NCBI GenBank assembly: GCA_018057825.1
Contig: JAGPCY010000040.1
Span: 16,594 to 80,593, forward strand
Direction of reading: 5' to 3'
Length of the DNA: 64,000 nucleotides
From: Kofleriaceae bacterium
GTDB lineage: Bacteria > Myxococcota_A > Polyangia > Haliangiales > Haliangiaceae
Each line of letters opens with the position of its first letter. Position 1 is the first letter of the stretch. The translations under genes were made by a program, and so were the position numbers. Shown one piece after another: positions 17,052 through 27,888 of this stretch. The notes beneath the pieces were generated by a model, which searched no databases, had not been told where the DNA came from, and worked only from the letters and a program-made list of their open reading frames with translations.

Positions 17052-17227
17052 CGGCCGAGGCCAGCGGTGAGCGGGGCCGAGGTGGCGGTGGGCGCGGTCG
17101 CGGTCGGCGCGTTGCGTGGGGCCGGGGCGCCGCGCAGGCCGGTCAGGATGGCGGCGACGATCAGGGCCACGGCGGCGCGGCGCAGGCGAGGGGCGAGGCG
17201 GGGCAGGGGGCGGGTCCGGGCCGGCAT
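17048..17227 (-). CDS. Small membrane protein coupled to the transglycosylase
   Basis: A 59-residue ORF read from the ATG at 17227: a basic N-terminus (many Arg in the first 20 residues), one hydrophobic helix (AAVALIVAAILTG) and a Pro/Thr/Ala-rich tail (APTATAPTATSAPLT). Its TGA overlaps the ATG of the transglycosylase by four bases. The layout suggests either a small membrane partner or a translational leader for that enzyme. There is no known family. It rests on the overlap and composition only. Confidence 0.45.
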   Translation of the reverse strand: MPARTRPLPRLAPRLRRAAVALIVAAILTGLRGAPAPRNAPTATAPTATSAPLTAGLGR

Positions 17228-17389
17228 GACGGTAGGGATTGCAGCGGCGATGCCAGGTCGTGGGCCAACCGGTTCGCGACGTTACGCGCGAGCGCGGGCC
17301 CAGGCACACGGCGGATGTGGCGGCCGCGGCCGCGGTCTTGACGCGGGCGGCAGATCCGCCGCGGGCGACGCGCGTGTAAGGTCTTCCAG

Positions 17390-19798
17390 ATGGTCGGTCG
17401 AACGCTCGCGATCTGCGCCGCGCTGATCGCGCTCGGGCTGGGGTTGATCGTGGGGGCGGCGCCGGCCGCGGCGACCACCGGCCGGGCCAGTGGGCTCTAC
17501 GTCGGCGGCACCGCGTTGCCGGTGGTGTCGTCGGACATCCGGATCGACGTCGAGCTCGGCGTCGCCCGCGGCACCGTGACCCAGCGCTTCCACAACCCGC
17601 GGCCCGACGCCGTCGAGGCGGTCTACGTCTTCCCGCTGCCGCCCGGGGCCGCGGTCGACAGCCTGAGCGCGACCTTCGCCGGCCAGACCGTGCGCGGCGC
17701 GATCGCCCGCCGCGCCGAGGCCGCCGCCGCCTACCAGGACGCGGTGGCCGACGGCCGCGCCGCGGCGCTCGTCGAACAGGAGCGGCCGGGCGTGTTCACG
17801 CAGTCGCTGGCGCCGATCCCGGCCGGCGGCGAGGTGGTCGTGACCTTGACCTGGCAAGCGACGCTCGTGCGCCACGACGGCGCCTGGGAGCTGGTCCACC
17901 CGCTGGTCGTCGGGCCGCGCTTCGTCCCGGGCGCGGCGACCGGCCGACCGACCCAGGGCGTCGGGGTCGCCGTCGACACCAACCGCGCGCCCGACGCGTC
18001 GCGCGTGACGCCGCCGTCGAGCGCCACGGTCGCGACCCCGTATCGGGTCGAGCTGCGCCTCGACGACGCGGTCGACCTGGGCTCGCCGACCCACCCGCTG
18101 GCGGTCGCGCCCCAGGCCACCGGCGCGGTGGCGACGGTGGCCGACGCGGTCGGCGATCGCGAGCTGGTCGTGCGCTGGCGCAGCGCCGCCGCCGAGCAGG
18201 TCCGGGCCATCGTCGAGCCGGCCGGCGGTGGCGCCTACGTCGCCGTCCTCGTCGAGCCGGCCGCGGCGCCGGTCGCGCCGCCGCGGGGCCCGCGCCGCTG
18301 GGTGGTCGCCCTCGATCGGTCGCCGTCGCTGGCTGGCGTCGGCGACGCCATGGTCCGCGCGGTCGGCCGGGCGACGATCGCGCGCCTACCGGCCGGCGAT
18401 CGCGCGGCGGTCGTGACGCTGGGCGCGACCCCGACCGGGTTCACCGACGATCGCGCCGCGCTGGCCCGGGGCGTCGACGCCGCGCCGCGCGGCACCGCCG
18501 ATCTCACGCGGGCCCTGGCCACCAGCCTCGGGCGCCTGGCCCGCACCGGCCCGGTCGAGGTCGTGCTCATCACCGACGGCCTGATCGCCGACGACGCCGC
18601 CGCGATCGAGCGGGCGGCGGCGACCGGCCTCACGATCCACACGATCGCGATCGGCGCGGCCCCCAACCGCTGGCTCCTGTCCGCGATCGCCGCGCGCACC
18701 GGCGGCGTGGCCCGGGCCGCGGTCAATATCGACGAGGTCGACGCCGCGGTCGACGCGGTGGTGGCGGCCGATCGGCAGAGCCCGGTCACGGTCGACTGGC
18801 GGACGCCCGCGGTGATCGACACCGAGGCCAGCGCGCCGCGGGTCGGCCCAGGCCAGGCCGCGCTCCTGGTCGCGGTCGATCCCGGCGGCGTGCCGTCGGG
18901 GGAGATCGAGATCGCGATCGGCCCCCGGCGGTTGCGCGCTCGCCTCGAGCGTCGGCCGGCCGCCGGCCTGGCCTCGACCTGGGCCCGGCTGCGGGTGGCC
19001 CGGCTCTACGCCGCTGGCGATCGCGTCGGCGCCACCCAGGTCGCCCTCGAGCGCGGCGTGATCGCGCCGACCACCGCCCTGGTCGCGACCGCCACCCGGG
19101 CCTCGGAGCCGGTGCGCTCGGTGATCTCGGTGACCGTGCCGGTGCCGGCTGGGATGCGGACCGCCGCGGTGCGCGACGAGCGCTTCGACGACGCCGAGCG
19201 CGACGACGATCGAGGCGATGGTCAGGTCGATGATCGGTTCGGCGGCGATCAGGGCGGCGGCGGCCGGCCGGCGCCAGCCCCGGCCGACGAGGATGCGACC
19301 GCCACGCGGGTCGACCGAGCGCCGATGACCGCGACCTTGAGCGGCGCGGCGGCCTCCGAGGCCCAGGCGATGTCGCCCCTCGACGACGGGGCCGTGGCCC
19401 CGGGCGGCCTGGCCGGCGACCGCCGTCGGGTCTGGGTGCTCGGCCTGTCCCTCGGCGCCCGCCTCGATCGCGAGGTCCCGGCCGCGGTCGCCGATCTCGG
19501 CGTGTACTGGCGCCTGCCGCGGCCCTTCGCGGTCGGCCTGCGGCTGGCCGCGGTCGCCGCGCCCCTCGACGACGATCCGGTCGCGGCCGCGGCCACCGTC
19601 GGCCTGGCGACCGCGTCGCGCCTGCCGGTCTCGCTGTCGTTCGGCGTCGGCCTGGGTTGGTCGGGCGGCCTAGGCGTGGCCTACGACGCCGGCCTGGTGT
19701 TCGGCCGCGGTGGCCTGGGCGCGGCCCTGCGCCTGCACGGCCTGGCGGGGCCGGTCCGGGCCGAGACCCTGAGCCTCGGCGTCGAGGCGGCGTTCTAG
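17390..19798 (+). CDS. VIT/von Willebrand A domain protein with C-terminal beta-barrel-like region
   Basis: An 802-residue secreted protein with a signal peptide (to about residue 29, ending APAAA). Residues 35-160 form a VIT domain (VTQRFHNPRPDAVEAVYVFPLP is recast across the usual pattern, followed by RAEAAAAYQDAVADG and PIPAGGEVVVTLTW). Residues 300-460 are a vWA domain with an intact DxSxS metal site (D309, S311, S313) and VVLITDGLIADD. A low-complexity acidic linker follows. The last 125 residues alternate hydrophobic and polar positions and end in Phe, as outer-membrane beta-barrels do. Inter-alpha-trypsin-like proteins of this type mediate adhesion or protein interactions. The ATG at 17390 is used. 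Confidence 0.85.
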   Translation: MVGRTLAICAALIALGLGLIVGAAPAAATTGRASGLYVGGTALPVVSSDIRIDVELGVARGTVTQRFHNPRPDAVEAVYVFPLPPGAAVDSLSATFAGQTVRGAIARRAEAAAAYQDAVADGRAAALVEQERPGVFTQSLAPIPAGGEVVVTLTWQATLVRHDGAWELVHPLVVGPRFVPGAATGRPTQGVGVAVDTNRAPDASRVTPPSSATVATPYRVELRLDDAVDLGSPTHPLAVAPQATGAVATVADAVGDRELVVRWRSAAAEQVRAIVEPAGGGAYVAVLVEPAAAPVAPPRGPRRWVVALDRSPSLAGVGDAMVRAVGRATIARLPAGDRAAVVTLGATPTGFTDDRAALARGVDAAPRGTADLTRALATSLGRLARTGPVEVVLITDGLIADDAAAIERAAATGLTIHTIAIGAAPNRWLLSAIAARTGGVARAAVNIDEVDAAVDAVVAADRQSPVTVDWRTPAVIDTEASAPRVGPGQAALLVAVDPGGVPSGEIEIAIGPRRLRARLERRPAAGLASTWARLRVARLYAAGDRVGATQVALERGVIAPTTALVATATRASEPVRSVISVTVPVPAGMRTAAVRDERFDDAERDDDRGDGQVDDRFGGDQGGGGRPAPAPADEDATATRVDRAPMTATLSGAAASEAQAMSPLDDGAVAPGGLAGDRRRVWVLGLSLGARLDREVPAAVADLGVYWRLPRPFAVGLRLAAVAAPLDDDPVAAAATVGLATASRLPVSLSFGVGLGWSGGLGVAYDAGLVFGRGGLGAALRLHGLAGPVRAETLSLGVEAAF

Positions 19799-19903
19799 GC
19801 GCTCTAGAGCTCCGGACGATCTGCGGCCGGCTGGACCCCGGATCCGCTGCGGCCCTTGGGTGCTCGATAGATCATCGCGCGCCGCCGCGCGTCTTGGGGA
19901 GCC

Positions 19904-21430
19904 ATGCGCACCTCCGCCTTGCTCGTGGCCGCCGCGCTGGCCCTGGCCCCGACCTCCGCCCACGCCTTCTGCGGCTTCTACGTCGGCGGCGCCGACGCCA
20001 ACCTCTACAACCACGCGACCCAGGTCGTGCTCATGCGCCACGGCTCGACGACGGTCCTGTCGATGGTCAACAACTACCAGGGCCCGCCCGAGGCCTTCGC
20101 GATGGTCGTGCCGGTGCCGGTCGTGGTCCGCGAGGCCGACGTGAAGACCCTCGACCGCGCGCTCCTGACCAAGGTCGACACCCTGGGCGCGCCCCGCCTG
20201 GTCGAGTACTGGGAACAGGATCCGTGCCGGGTGCCCGAGCCGGTGATGGCCCTCGAGCGGATGTCGGTCGACGACGAGAGCGACGATCGCTCGCCGCCCA
20301 GCGACGACGACGCCGACTACCAGGTCAAGGTCGAGGCCCGGTTCTCGGTCGGCGAGTACGACGTCGTCGTGCTGTCGGCCGGCGAGTCGACCGGCCTCGA
20401 GCGCTGGCTGCGCGATCACCGCTACACGATCCCGGCCAAGGCCGAGCCGCTGCTCCGGCCCTACGTCGAGGCCGGCACCAAGTTCTTCGTCGCCAAGGTC
20501 GATCCCAAGAAGGTCCGGTTCGTCGACGGCATGGCGACCTTGTCGCCGCTGCGCGTGGCCTACGACTCGACCGACTTCGCGCTGCCGATCCGCCTGGGCC
20601 TGGCCAACGCCGCCGGCAAGCAAGATCTGATCGTCAACATCCTGGCCCCCGGCAACACCCGCTACGAGGTCGCGAACTATCCCAACGCCACGATCCCGAC
20701 CAACCTGATCGTGAAGGACGAGGTGCGCGGGCGCTTCGGCGAGTTCTACGCCGCGCTCCTCGATCACGCCCAGGCCCGCGTGCCGGGCGCGGTGATCACC
20801 GAGTACGCCTGGGACGCCTCGAGCTGCGATCCGTGCCCGGGTCCGACCCTCGACGGCGACGACCTCGCCACGCTGGGCGCCGACGTCATCACCGCGAACT
20901 ACCAGGACGTCGATCCGTGGGGCTTCACCTTGACCCGGCTCCACGCCCGCTACGGCGACGAGCTGGGCGACGATCTGGTGTTCCGCGCGGTCGAGCCGAT
21001 CGCCGGCGGGCAGGGCACTCCCGACGCCGACGGCGCGCTGCCGACCGAGGTGATGCGCGGCGCCGGCAACGCGTTCCAGGGCCGCTACGTGATCCTGCAC
21101 CCGTGGACCCAAGAGGTGACGTGCGCCGACCCGCACCGCGGCCGCTGGGGCGGACCGCCGCTCGGCGCCCAGCTCGCCGGGGCCGGGCTCCAGGCCGCGA
21201 CCGACACCGCCTTCGCGCCCCGCGGCAAGCTCGACGTCGCGGCGCTGGTCGCGCGGCCGGTGCCCGAGATCGGCCCGCTGACCAGCGGCGGCGCCGGCCT
21301 TCCGACGCCTCTGCGCAAGGGCTCGGGCTGCGCCTGCGACGCGGGCACCGCCGGCGCCGGTGGCGCCGTCGGCCTCGGTCTGGTGACGCTTCTGGCCGCG
21401 ATCCGCCGCCCGCGTCGCCGGCGGCCTTGA
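19904..21430 (+). CDS. DUF2330 domain protein with MYXO-CTERM sorting signal
   Basis: 508 residues with a clear signal peptide (LLVAAALALAPTSAHA, cleavage near residue 22) followed by the DUF2330 opening FCGFYVGGADANLYN and MVNNYQGPPEAFAMVVPVP. The C-terminus has the tripartite form of MYXO-CTERM signals: a small Cys motif (GSGCACDAG), a hydrophobic helix (GGAVGLGLVTLLAA) and an Arg-rich end (RRPRRRRP). Such tails are found in myxobacteria and are thought to anchor proteins at the surface after processing. Function is unknown. It is followed by another exported protein 41 bp downstream. Confidence 0.88.
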   Translation: MRTSALLVAAALALAPTSAHAFCGFYVGGADANLYNHATQVVLMRHGSTTVLSMVNNYQGPPEAFAMVVPVPVVVREADVKTLDRALLTKVDTLGAPRLVEYWEQDPCRVPEPVMALERMSVDDESDDRSPPSDDDADYQVKVEARFSVGEYDVVVLSAGESTGLERWLRDHRYTIPAKAEPLLRPYVEAGTKFFVAKVDPKKVRFVDGMATLSPLRVAYDSTDFALPIRLGLANAAGKQDLIVNILAPGNTRYEVANYPNATIPTNLIVKDEVRGRFGEFYAALLDHAQARVPGAVITEYAWDASSCDPCPGPTLDGDDLATLGADVITANYQDVDPWGFTLTRLHARYGDELGDDLVFRAVEPIAGGQGTPDADGALPTEVMRGAGNAFQGRYVILHPWTQEVTCADPHRGRWGGPPLGAQLAGAGLQAATDTAFAPRGKLDVAALVARPVPEIGPLTSGGAGLPTPLRKGSGCACDAGTAGAGGAVGLGLVTLLAAIRRPRRRRP

Positions 21431-21471
21431 ATCTCGCTCGGGCGGCGGCGACCATGGCGTGGGGGTCCGCC

Positions 21472-24400
21472 ATGCCATCGCACCTGCTGTTCGTCCGCGT
21501 CGGCCTGCTCGCGCTCGCCGTCCTGTCCGCCTGCGCCAGCGGCAAGCCCGGGGGCAGCGACGACGACGCCGCGGTCGCGATCGACGCTGCCGTCGACGGC
21601 CCGACCGGGGCCGGGTTCGGCGAGGCCTGCGACGACGACACCGACTGCGCCAGCGTGGTGTGCCACGACGTCGGCGACGGCGCCCGGGTGTGCACGCGGA
21701 CCTGCGACTTCGATTGCCCCGACGGCTACGCCTGCCGCACGGTGTCCCACGACGGCAACGATCTGCGGGTGTGCATGTTGGCCGAGCCCAACCTGTGCGA
21801 GACCTGCACCACCGACGAGGACTGCGGCGACGACGGCGATCTGTGCGTGCAGCTCACCGCCGGGCGGTTCTGCGCGATCGACTGCGCCAGCGATCCCACC
21901 GTGTGCGCGGTCGGCTTCACCTGCCAGCAGGTGGTGTCGGTCGACGAGCGGCCGCGCCGGCAGTGCCTGCCGGTGAACGGCGTGTGCTGCGTCGACGCCG
22001 ACGGCGATCGCCACGGCGTCGGCGACGGCTGCTCGGGCGCCGACTGCGACGACGGCGAGCCGACGATCTTCGACGGCAACCCCGAGGTGTGTGACGGTCG
22101 CGACAACAACTGCGCCGGCGGCGTCGACGACGGCCCGCGCGACTGCGACCCGGCGCTGTGCGAGCTGGGCGCGCTGGGCTACTACGAGCGGCCGGCCGAT
22201 GAATGCACCGGCGCCGGCGGCTGCGTGCAACAGCCAGCGGCGCTGTGCGGTCGCTACACCTGCGACGGTGGCGGCGAGGACGGCGACCGCTGCGCCACCG
22301 CGTGCGACGGCGAGGTCGACGACAAGTGCATCCCGGCCGCCCACTGCGACGCCGCGGTGTGCCAGGACGATCTCGCCAATGGCGCCGCCTGCGACGAGGC
22401 CTCGGACTGCGCCAGCGGCCACTGCGAGAACGGCTTCTGCTGCGCCGATGGCGACTGCTGCCAGGTCGCGTCCGATTGCCCGACGTTCGGCACCTTCTCG
22501 CCGGTGTGCGACACCCCGGCCACCTGCCAGGGCTCGCGCGGCGCCGCGGTGTGCAACGCCAACTTCGAGTGCACGACCCAAAGCGGCGTGCCCGACGACA
22601 GCGCCTGCACCACGACCACGGTCGCCAACGACTGCGGCTGGTGGTTGCCGATCGCGTGCACCGGCGCCACCAGCCAGACCGCGCCGGCCTGTCCGACCAC
22701 CTGCACCACCTCGGCCGAGTGCGACGCCGGCGGGTGGTGTGACCCGGCCAGCCGGACCTGCCGCGAGGATCTCGACGACGGCGCCGCCTGCGGCGTCGAC
22801 GATGGCCGGTGCAAGAGCGGCCACTGCCAGAACGGCTTCTGCTGCGCCAGCGGCGACTGCTGCGCCGCCGCCACCGACTGCCCGGCCAGCTACGCCAGCC
22901 CGCCGGTGTGCACCTCGCCGGTCGCGTGCGATGGCGAGGCCGACGTCGCCACCTGCGTCGCCTCGATCTGCGGCACCGCCGCCGACGTCGACGACGATCG
23001 CGCGTGCACCGCGGCCACGGTGGCCAGCGACTGCGGGCCGTACCGCCCGATCTTCTGCACCGGCTCTGCGACCCAGACCGCGCCGGCCTGTCCGACCTCG
23101 TGCACCGGCGACGCCGAGTGCGACGCCAGCGCGTACTGCAACGCCGGCGGGCAGTGCGTGCCCGACCAGCCCGACGGTGGCACCTGCGCCGACGACGGCG
23201 AGTGCGTCGCTGGCCACTGTCAGAACGGCTTCTGCTGCGCCAGCGGCGACTGCTGCGCCGCCGACAACGACTGCGACGCCTACGACGTCGCGCCGACCTG
23301 CGGCAGCCCGGCCGGCTGCCAGGGCACCCGGGTCGAGGGCGTGTGCAGCCCGACCAAGCAGTGCGGCCCGGCCACCGTCGACGACGATCGCGGCTGCGCC
23401 GGCGTCGAGGCCAACGCCTGCGGCCCCTACCCGGCGGCGCTGTGCACCGCGGCGCCCAGCCAGTCGGCGCCGACCTGCGCCACCTCGTGCACCGGCGACG
23501 GCGGCTGCGATCCATCGGCCCACTGCGACGGTGGCGTGTGCGTGCCCGACGCCGGCCCCGGCGGCTTCTGCACCACCACCAGCCAGTGCGCGGGTGGCCT
23601 GTCGTGCGTCGACAACGTGTGTTGCACCAGCGCCTGCACCGGCGGCTGCGAGGCCTGCGACCTGCCGGGCAGCGAGGGCACGTGCACCGCGGTCCCGGCC
23701 GGGCAGGATCCCGACAACGAGTGCGGCGCGGTGTCGTGCGTCGGCTTCTTCCACTCGTGGCTGGGCGATAGCTGCCGGCGCAAGGCCGACGTGCCGGCCA
23801 GCCAGGCCGCGTGCAGCGGCGCCCGGAGCTGCCGGACCCAGGCCCAGGAGTGCGGCGCCACCACCACCGCCGGCCCGGTCACGACGACCTGCGATACGAC
23901 CTGCCAGGATCCCAACCTGTCGACCTGCACCGGCACCGTCGCTGGCGCGTGCACCAACGTCAACCCCGGGACCCAGACCTGCGGCCAGGGCGCGTGCAGC
24001 CGGACCGTCAACCAGTGTCAGAACGGCGCGCCCCTCACGTGCACCCCGGGCAGCCCGTCGACCGAGACCTGCAACGACATCGATGACAACTGCGATGGCA
24101 CCGTCGACAACGGCGCGTTCAGCGACAGCTACGAGCCCAACCCCGACTGCTCGACCGCGCGCGCCCTCGGCGGGGTCGGCTCCGACGCCGGCAACTCCTA
24201 CTCGTCGATGACGGTCTACGCCGCCGGCGACTGGGACTACTACGCGATCCCGATGACCGAGTCCGACGGGAGCTGCGGCTGCGGCAGCTTCTCGTTCGAC
24301 GAGGACTACCAGGCCCGGGTCTCGCTCACCGTGCCCGCCAGCGCCGGGGCCTACGAGATCTGCATGAACACCGACTCGTGTAGCTGGCCGAGCGGCTACT

Positions 24401-24579
24401 GCTTCACCGCCAATCCCGGCGAGACCTTGACCGTCAGCCAGTACCTCGACGGCGCCTGCGGCCCGGGCCAGACCGATCGCTACACCGTCTACGTGCGCAT
24501 CCGCGGCACCGGCACGCCCGGCTTCGAGTGCGCGCCCTACGGCCTGTCGTACTACTTCGACGCCGGACTCTGCCGATAA
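21472..24579 (+). CDS. Large Cys-rich lipoprotein with MopE-type motifs and three long internal repeats
   Basis: 1035 residues. The leader LLALAVLSAC is a lipobox, so the mature protein is probably lipidated. Residues about 170-220 contain a MopE-like putative metal-binding motif (DADGDRHG, then CDGRDNNCAGGVDDG), and a second copy (CNDIDDNCDGTVDNG) lies near 865-880. Between them are three tandem units of about 130 residues, each with GHCxNGFCCAxGDCC, an ACPTxCT segment and several Cys pairs, suggesting disulfide-bonded modules. The last 150 residues resemble a pre-peptidase C-terminal beta domain. The start at 21472 is chosen for the GGGGG run upstream; ATG 21454 is possible. It is probably a surface or matrix protein. 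Confidence 0.85.
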   Translation: MPSHLLFVRVGLLALAVLSACASGKPGGSDDDAAVAIDAAVDGPTGAGFGEACDDDTDCASVVCHDVGDGARVCTRTCDFDCPDGYACRTVSHDGNDLRVCMLAEPNLCETCTTDEDCGDDGDLCVQLTAGRFCAIDCASDPTVCAVGFTCQQVVSVDERPRRQCLPVNGVCCVDADGDRHGVGDGCSGADCDDGEPTIFDGNPEVCDGRDNNCAGGVDDGPRDCDPALCELGALGYYERPADECTGAGGCVQQPAALCGRYTCDGGGEDGDRCATACDGEVDDKCIPAAHCDAAVCQDDLANGAACDEASDCASGHCENGFCCADGDCCQVASDCPTFGTFSPVCDTPATCQGSRGAAVCNANFECTTQSGVPDDSACTTTTVANDCGWWLPIACTGATSQTAPACPTTCTTSAECDAGGWCDPASRTCREDLDDGAACGVDDGRCKSGHCQNGFCCASGDCCAAATDCPASYASPPVCTSPVACDGEADVATCVASICGTAADVDDDRACTAATVASDCGPYRPIFCTGSATQTAPACPTSCTGDAECDASAYCNAGGQCVPDQPDGGTCADDGECVAGHCQNGFCCASGDCCAADNDCDAYDVAPTCGSPAGCQGTRVEGVCSPTKQCGPATVDDDRGCAGVEANACGPYPAALCTAAPSQSAPTCATSCTGDGGCDPSAHCDGGVCVPDAGPGGFCTTTSQCAGGLSCVDNVCCTSACTGGCEACDLPGSEGTCTAVPAGQDPDNECGAVSCVGFFHSWLGDSCRRKADVPASQAACSGARSCRTQAQECGATTTAGPVTTTCDTTCQDPNLSTCTGTVAGACTNVNPGTQTCGQGACSRTVNQCQNGAPLTCTPGSPSTETCNDIDDNCDGTVDNGAFSDSYEPNPDCSTARALGGVGSDAGNSYSSMTVYAAGDWDYYAIPMTESDGSCGCGSFSFDEDYQARVSLTVPASAGAYEICMNTDSCSWPSGYCFTANPGETLTVSQYLDGACGPGQTDRYTVYVRIRGTGTPGFECAPYGLSYYFDAGLCR

Positions 24580-24583
24580 CCGA

Positions 24584-24833
<250 letters not shown>

Positions 24834-24834
24834 G

Positions 24835-25365
24835 TCACCGCTCCGACTGCGCGCCGCGCACCACGCCGGGCGCGCGCCCCGAGCCGACCACCGCGACCGC
24901 GCGCAGCTCGGCGATCGCCCCCGGCGCCAGGAGCGCGGTGGTGCCGACCGCGGTCCACGCTGGATAGCGGTTAGGGAAGACCTCGGCGTGGACCTTGCGC
25001 ATCAGATCGAACTGGGCGCGGAACTGCTCGGGGTCGCTGACCGCGTGGAAGCTCTCGAGCTCGACCACGTCGGCCAGCTCGGCGCCGGCCGCGGTCAGGT
25101 GGACCTCGAGCTGCGTGAACATCCAGCGCAGCTTGGCCTCGTCGTCGGCGCCCTGGCTGGCCGGGATGCCCGAGACGTAGATCGTATCGCCGACCCGGAC
25201 CACGGGGCTATAGCGGTACTCGTCGTAGGACGACTCCCAGCCGGCGGGGATGATGTGGGTGCGAGCCGGCGCGACCGGGGCAGGGGGCGCGGCGGCGCAG
25301 GCGGCGGTGGCGGCGGTGGCGGCGGTGGCGGCGCCGAAGAGCGCCCGTGAGACCAGGTGTCGCAT
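24835..25365 (-). CDS. Exported RidA-family protein (lipoprotein-like leader)
   Basis: 176 residues. A leader containing ATAATAATAAC gives a Cys at about residue 23 that could be a lipobox, so the protein is probably exported. The rest is a RidA/YjgF fold: VRVGDTIYVSGIPASQ, then VHLTAAGAELADVVELESFH and RYPAWTAVGTTALLAPGAIAELRAVAVV. Cytosolic RidA hydrolyses reactive enamines from PLP enzymes and needs an Arg near the C-terminus; here the equivalent position reads AELRAVAV, so an Arg may be kept. The leader is encoded by a 9-bp tandem repeat (GGCGGTGGC units near 25300-25330). Periplasmic members are uncharacterised. The start at 25365 is an ATG. Confidence 0.82.
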   Translation of the reverse strand: MRHLVSRALFGAATAATAATAACAAAPPAPVAPARTHIIPAGWESSYDEYRYSPVVRVGDTIYVSGIPASQGADDEAKLRWMFTQLEVHLTAAGAELADVVELESFHAVSDPEQFRAQFDLMRKVHAEVFPNRYPAWTAVGTTALLAPGAIAELRAVAVVGSGRAPGVVRGAQSER

Positions 25366-25441
25366 CCCCGAGGTATCGCCGGTCGGCGCGCGGGATGCCA
25401 GCGGTCGCGACCTCGCGCGGATGGTGTATGGTCCGCCGCGC

Positions 25442-26263
25442 ATGACCGCGTTCCAGACGATCTCGATCGATCGCGCCGGCCCGCTGGCCGTCGTCACCAT
25501 CCGCCGCGAGGCCGCCTTGAACGCGCTGTCGTCGGCGGTGATCGCCGAGCTGACCGCGGCGGTCGGCGCGCTCGATGCTGAGGCCGCGGTCCGCGTGGTC
25601 GCCGTGACCGGCGCCGGCGACAAGGCCTTCGTGGCCGGCGCCGACATCGCCGAGATGGTGGCCCTGTCCCCGGCCGAGGCCCAGGGCTTCGCCGAGGCCG
25701 GCGGTCGCCTGGGCGACGCCATCGAGGCCTCTCCCAAGGTCTGGATCGCGGCGGTCCACGGCTTCGCCCTGGGCGGCGGCTGCGAGCTGGCCCTGGCCTG
25801 CGACTTCCTCTACGCCACCGACCGCGCCAAGTTCGGCCAGCCCGAGGTCAAGCTGGGCGTCATCCCGGGTTTCGGCGGCACCCAGCGGCTGGCCCGACGG
25901 GTCGGCGTCGCCAAGGCCAAGGAGCTGTGCATCACCGGCGACGTGATCGGCGCCGCCGAGGCGCTGCGGATCGGCCTGGTCGACGCGCTGTTCGCCCCTG
26001 AGGCCGGCCCCGACGGCGCGCCGGTCGCGGGTCGCGACCGCATGCTGGCGGCCATCACGGCGCTGGCGGCGCGGGTGGCCGCCAACGGCCCGCTGGCGGT
26101 GGCCGCCGCCAAGCGCTGCGTCCACCTCGGGCAATCGCTTCCCTTGGGCGAGGCCCTGGCCCTCGAGCAGCGCGAGTTCGGCGGGCTGTTCGCCACCGCC
26201 GATCAACGCGAGGGCATGGCCGCGTTCTTGGCCAAGCGCCCCGCCCAGTTCACCGGTTCGTGA
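25442..26263 (+). CDS. Enoyl-CoA hydratase
   Basis: A 273-residue crotonase that hydrates trans-2-enoyl-CoA in beta-oxidation or branched-chain amino acid breakdown. Both catalytic glutamates of the hydratase subfamily are in place: [12 protein letters not shown] and [31 protein letters not shown] forms the oxyanion-hole loop. The C-terminal [15 protein letters not shown] is typical. The ATG at 25442 was chosen over upstream in-frame codons because family alignment begins there. It is followed after 10 bp by an acyl-CoA dehydrogenase, so the two are co-transcribed and catalyse consecutive steps. Confidence 0.95.
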   Translation: MTAFQTISIDRAGPLAVVTIRREAALNALSSAVIAELTAAVGALDAEAAVRVVAVTGAGDKAFVAGADIAEMVALSPAEAQGFAEAGGRLGDAIEASPKVWIAAVHGFALGGGCELALACDFLYATDRAKFGQPEVKLGVIPGFGGTQRLARRVGVAKAKELCITGDVIGAAEALRIGLVDALFAPEAGPDGAPVAGRDRMLAAITALAARVAANGPLAVAAAKRCVHLGQSLPLGEALALEQREFGGLFATADQREGMAAFLAKRPAQFTGS

Positions 26264-26273
26264 GGAGATCCCC

Positions 26274-27419
<1,146 letters not shown>

Positions 27420-27459
27420 GCGCACCCGGCCGATCCCCGTATCCTATTCGGAGGCTTCC

Positions 27460-27888
27460 ATGCGATTGCTAGTCATCCTCGGGTTGTCCCTGGCCGCGTG
27501 CGGCGGCTCGTCGCGTCCGGCCGCCACGACGCCGTCCGAGGGCGCCGACGAGAGCGCCGCCGACGACGATGAGGGCGGTGACAACCTGGTCCCGCCCGAG
27601 CGCATGGACGAGATCAAGATCGCCCTCGATCGCAAGCGCAACGCCGCCGCGCGCTGCCTGGCCGACGCCGTCAACAGCGGCGCCGCCGATCGCAACGCCC
27701 GCGGTCACGTGTCCCTCGGCTTCACGATCGGCACCGACGGCCGGGCCGGCCAGATCACCGTGATCGAGTCGAGCCTGGACAACCCGACCGTCGAGCAGTG
27801 CGTGGTCGGCAAGGTCGGCGACATCGAGTTCGGCCCGCTGCCGCGGGCCCTCGAGTGGTCGTACGTGTTCGCCTTCGAGTCGATGTGA
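27460..27888 (+). CDS. Lipoprotein with AgmX/PglI-like C-terminal domain
   Basis: 142 residues. LVILGLSLAAC is a lipobox, followed by an acidic linker (DESAADDDEGGD). The C-terminal 90 residues have the pattern of the myxobacterial AgmX/PglI C-terminal domain: a first Cys in AARCLADAV, GHVSLGFTIGTDGRAGQITV, then a second Cys in VEQCVVGKVGDIEFGPLP. This fold is TonB-like and probably binds protein or envelope partners. The TGA overlaps the ATG of the next lipoprotein by one base. It is embedded between two acyl-CoA dehydrogenase genes. Confidence 0.8.
   Translation: MRLLVILGLSLAACGGSSRPAATTPSEGADESAADDDEGGDNLVPPERMDEIKIALDRKRNAAARCLADAVNSGAADRNARGHVSLGFTIGTDGRAGQITVIESSLDNPTVEQCVVGKVGDIEFGPLPRALEWSYVFAFESM

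Noticed and set aside
21085..23754. An 889-codon minus-strand frame opposite the Cys-rich lipoprotein
   Set aside because: It is a low-complexity Ala/Gly/Arg shadow of a strongly patterned plus-strand gene, with no domain or start context.
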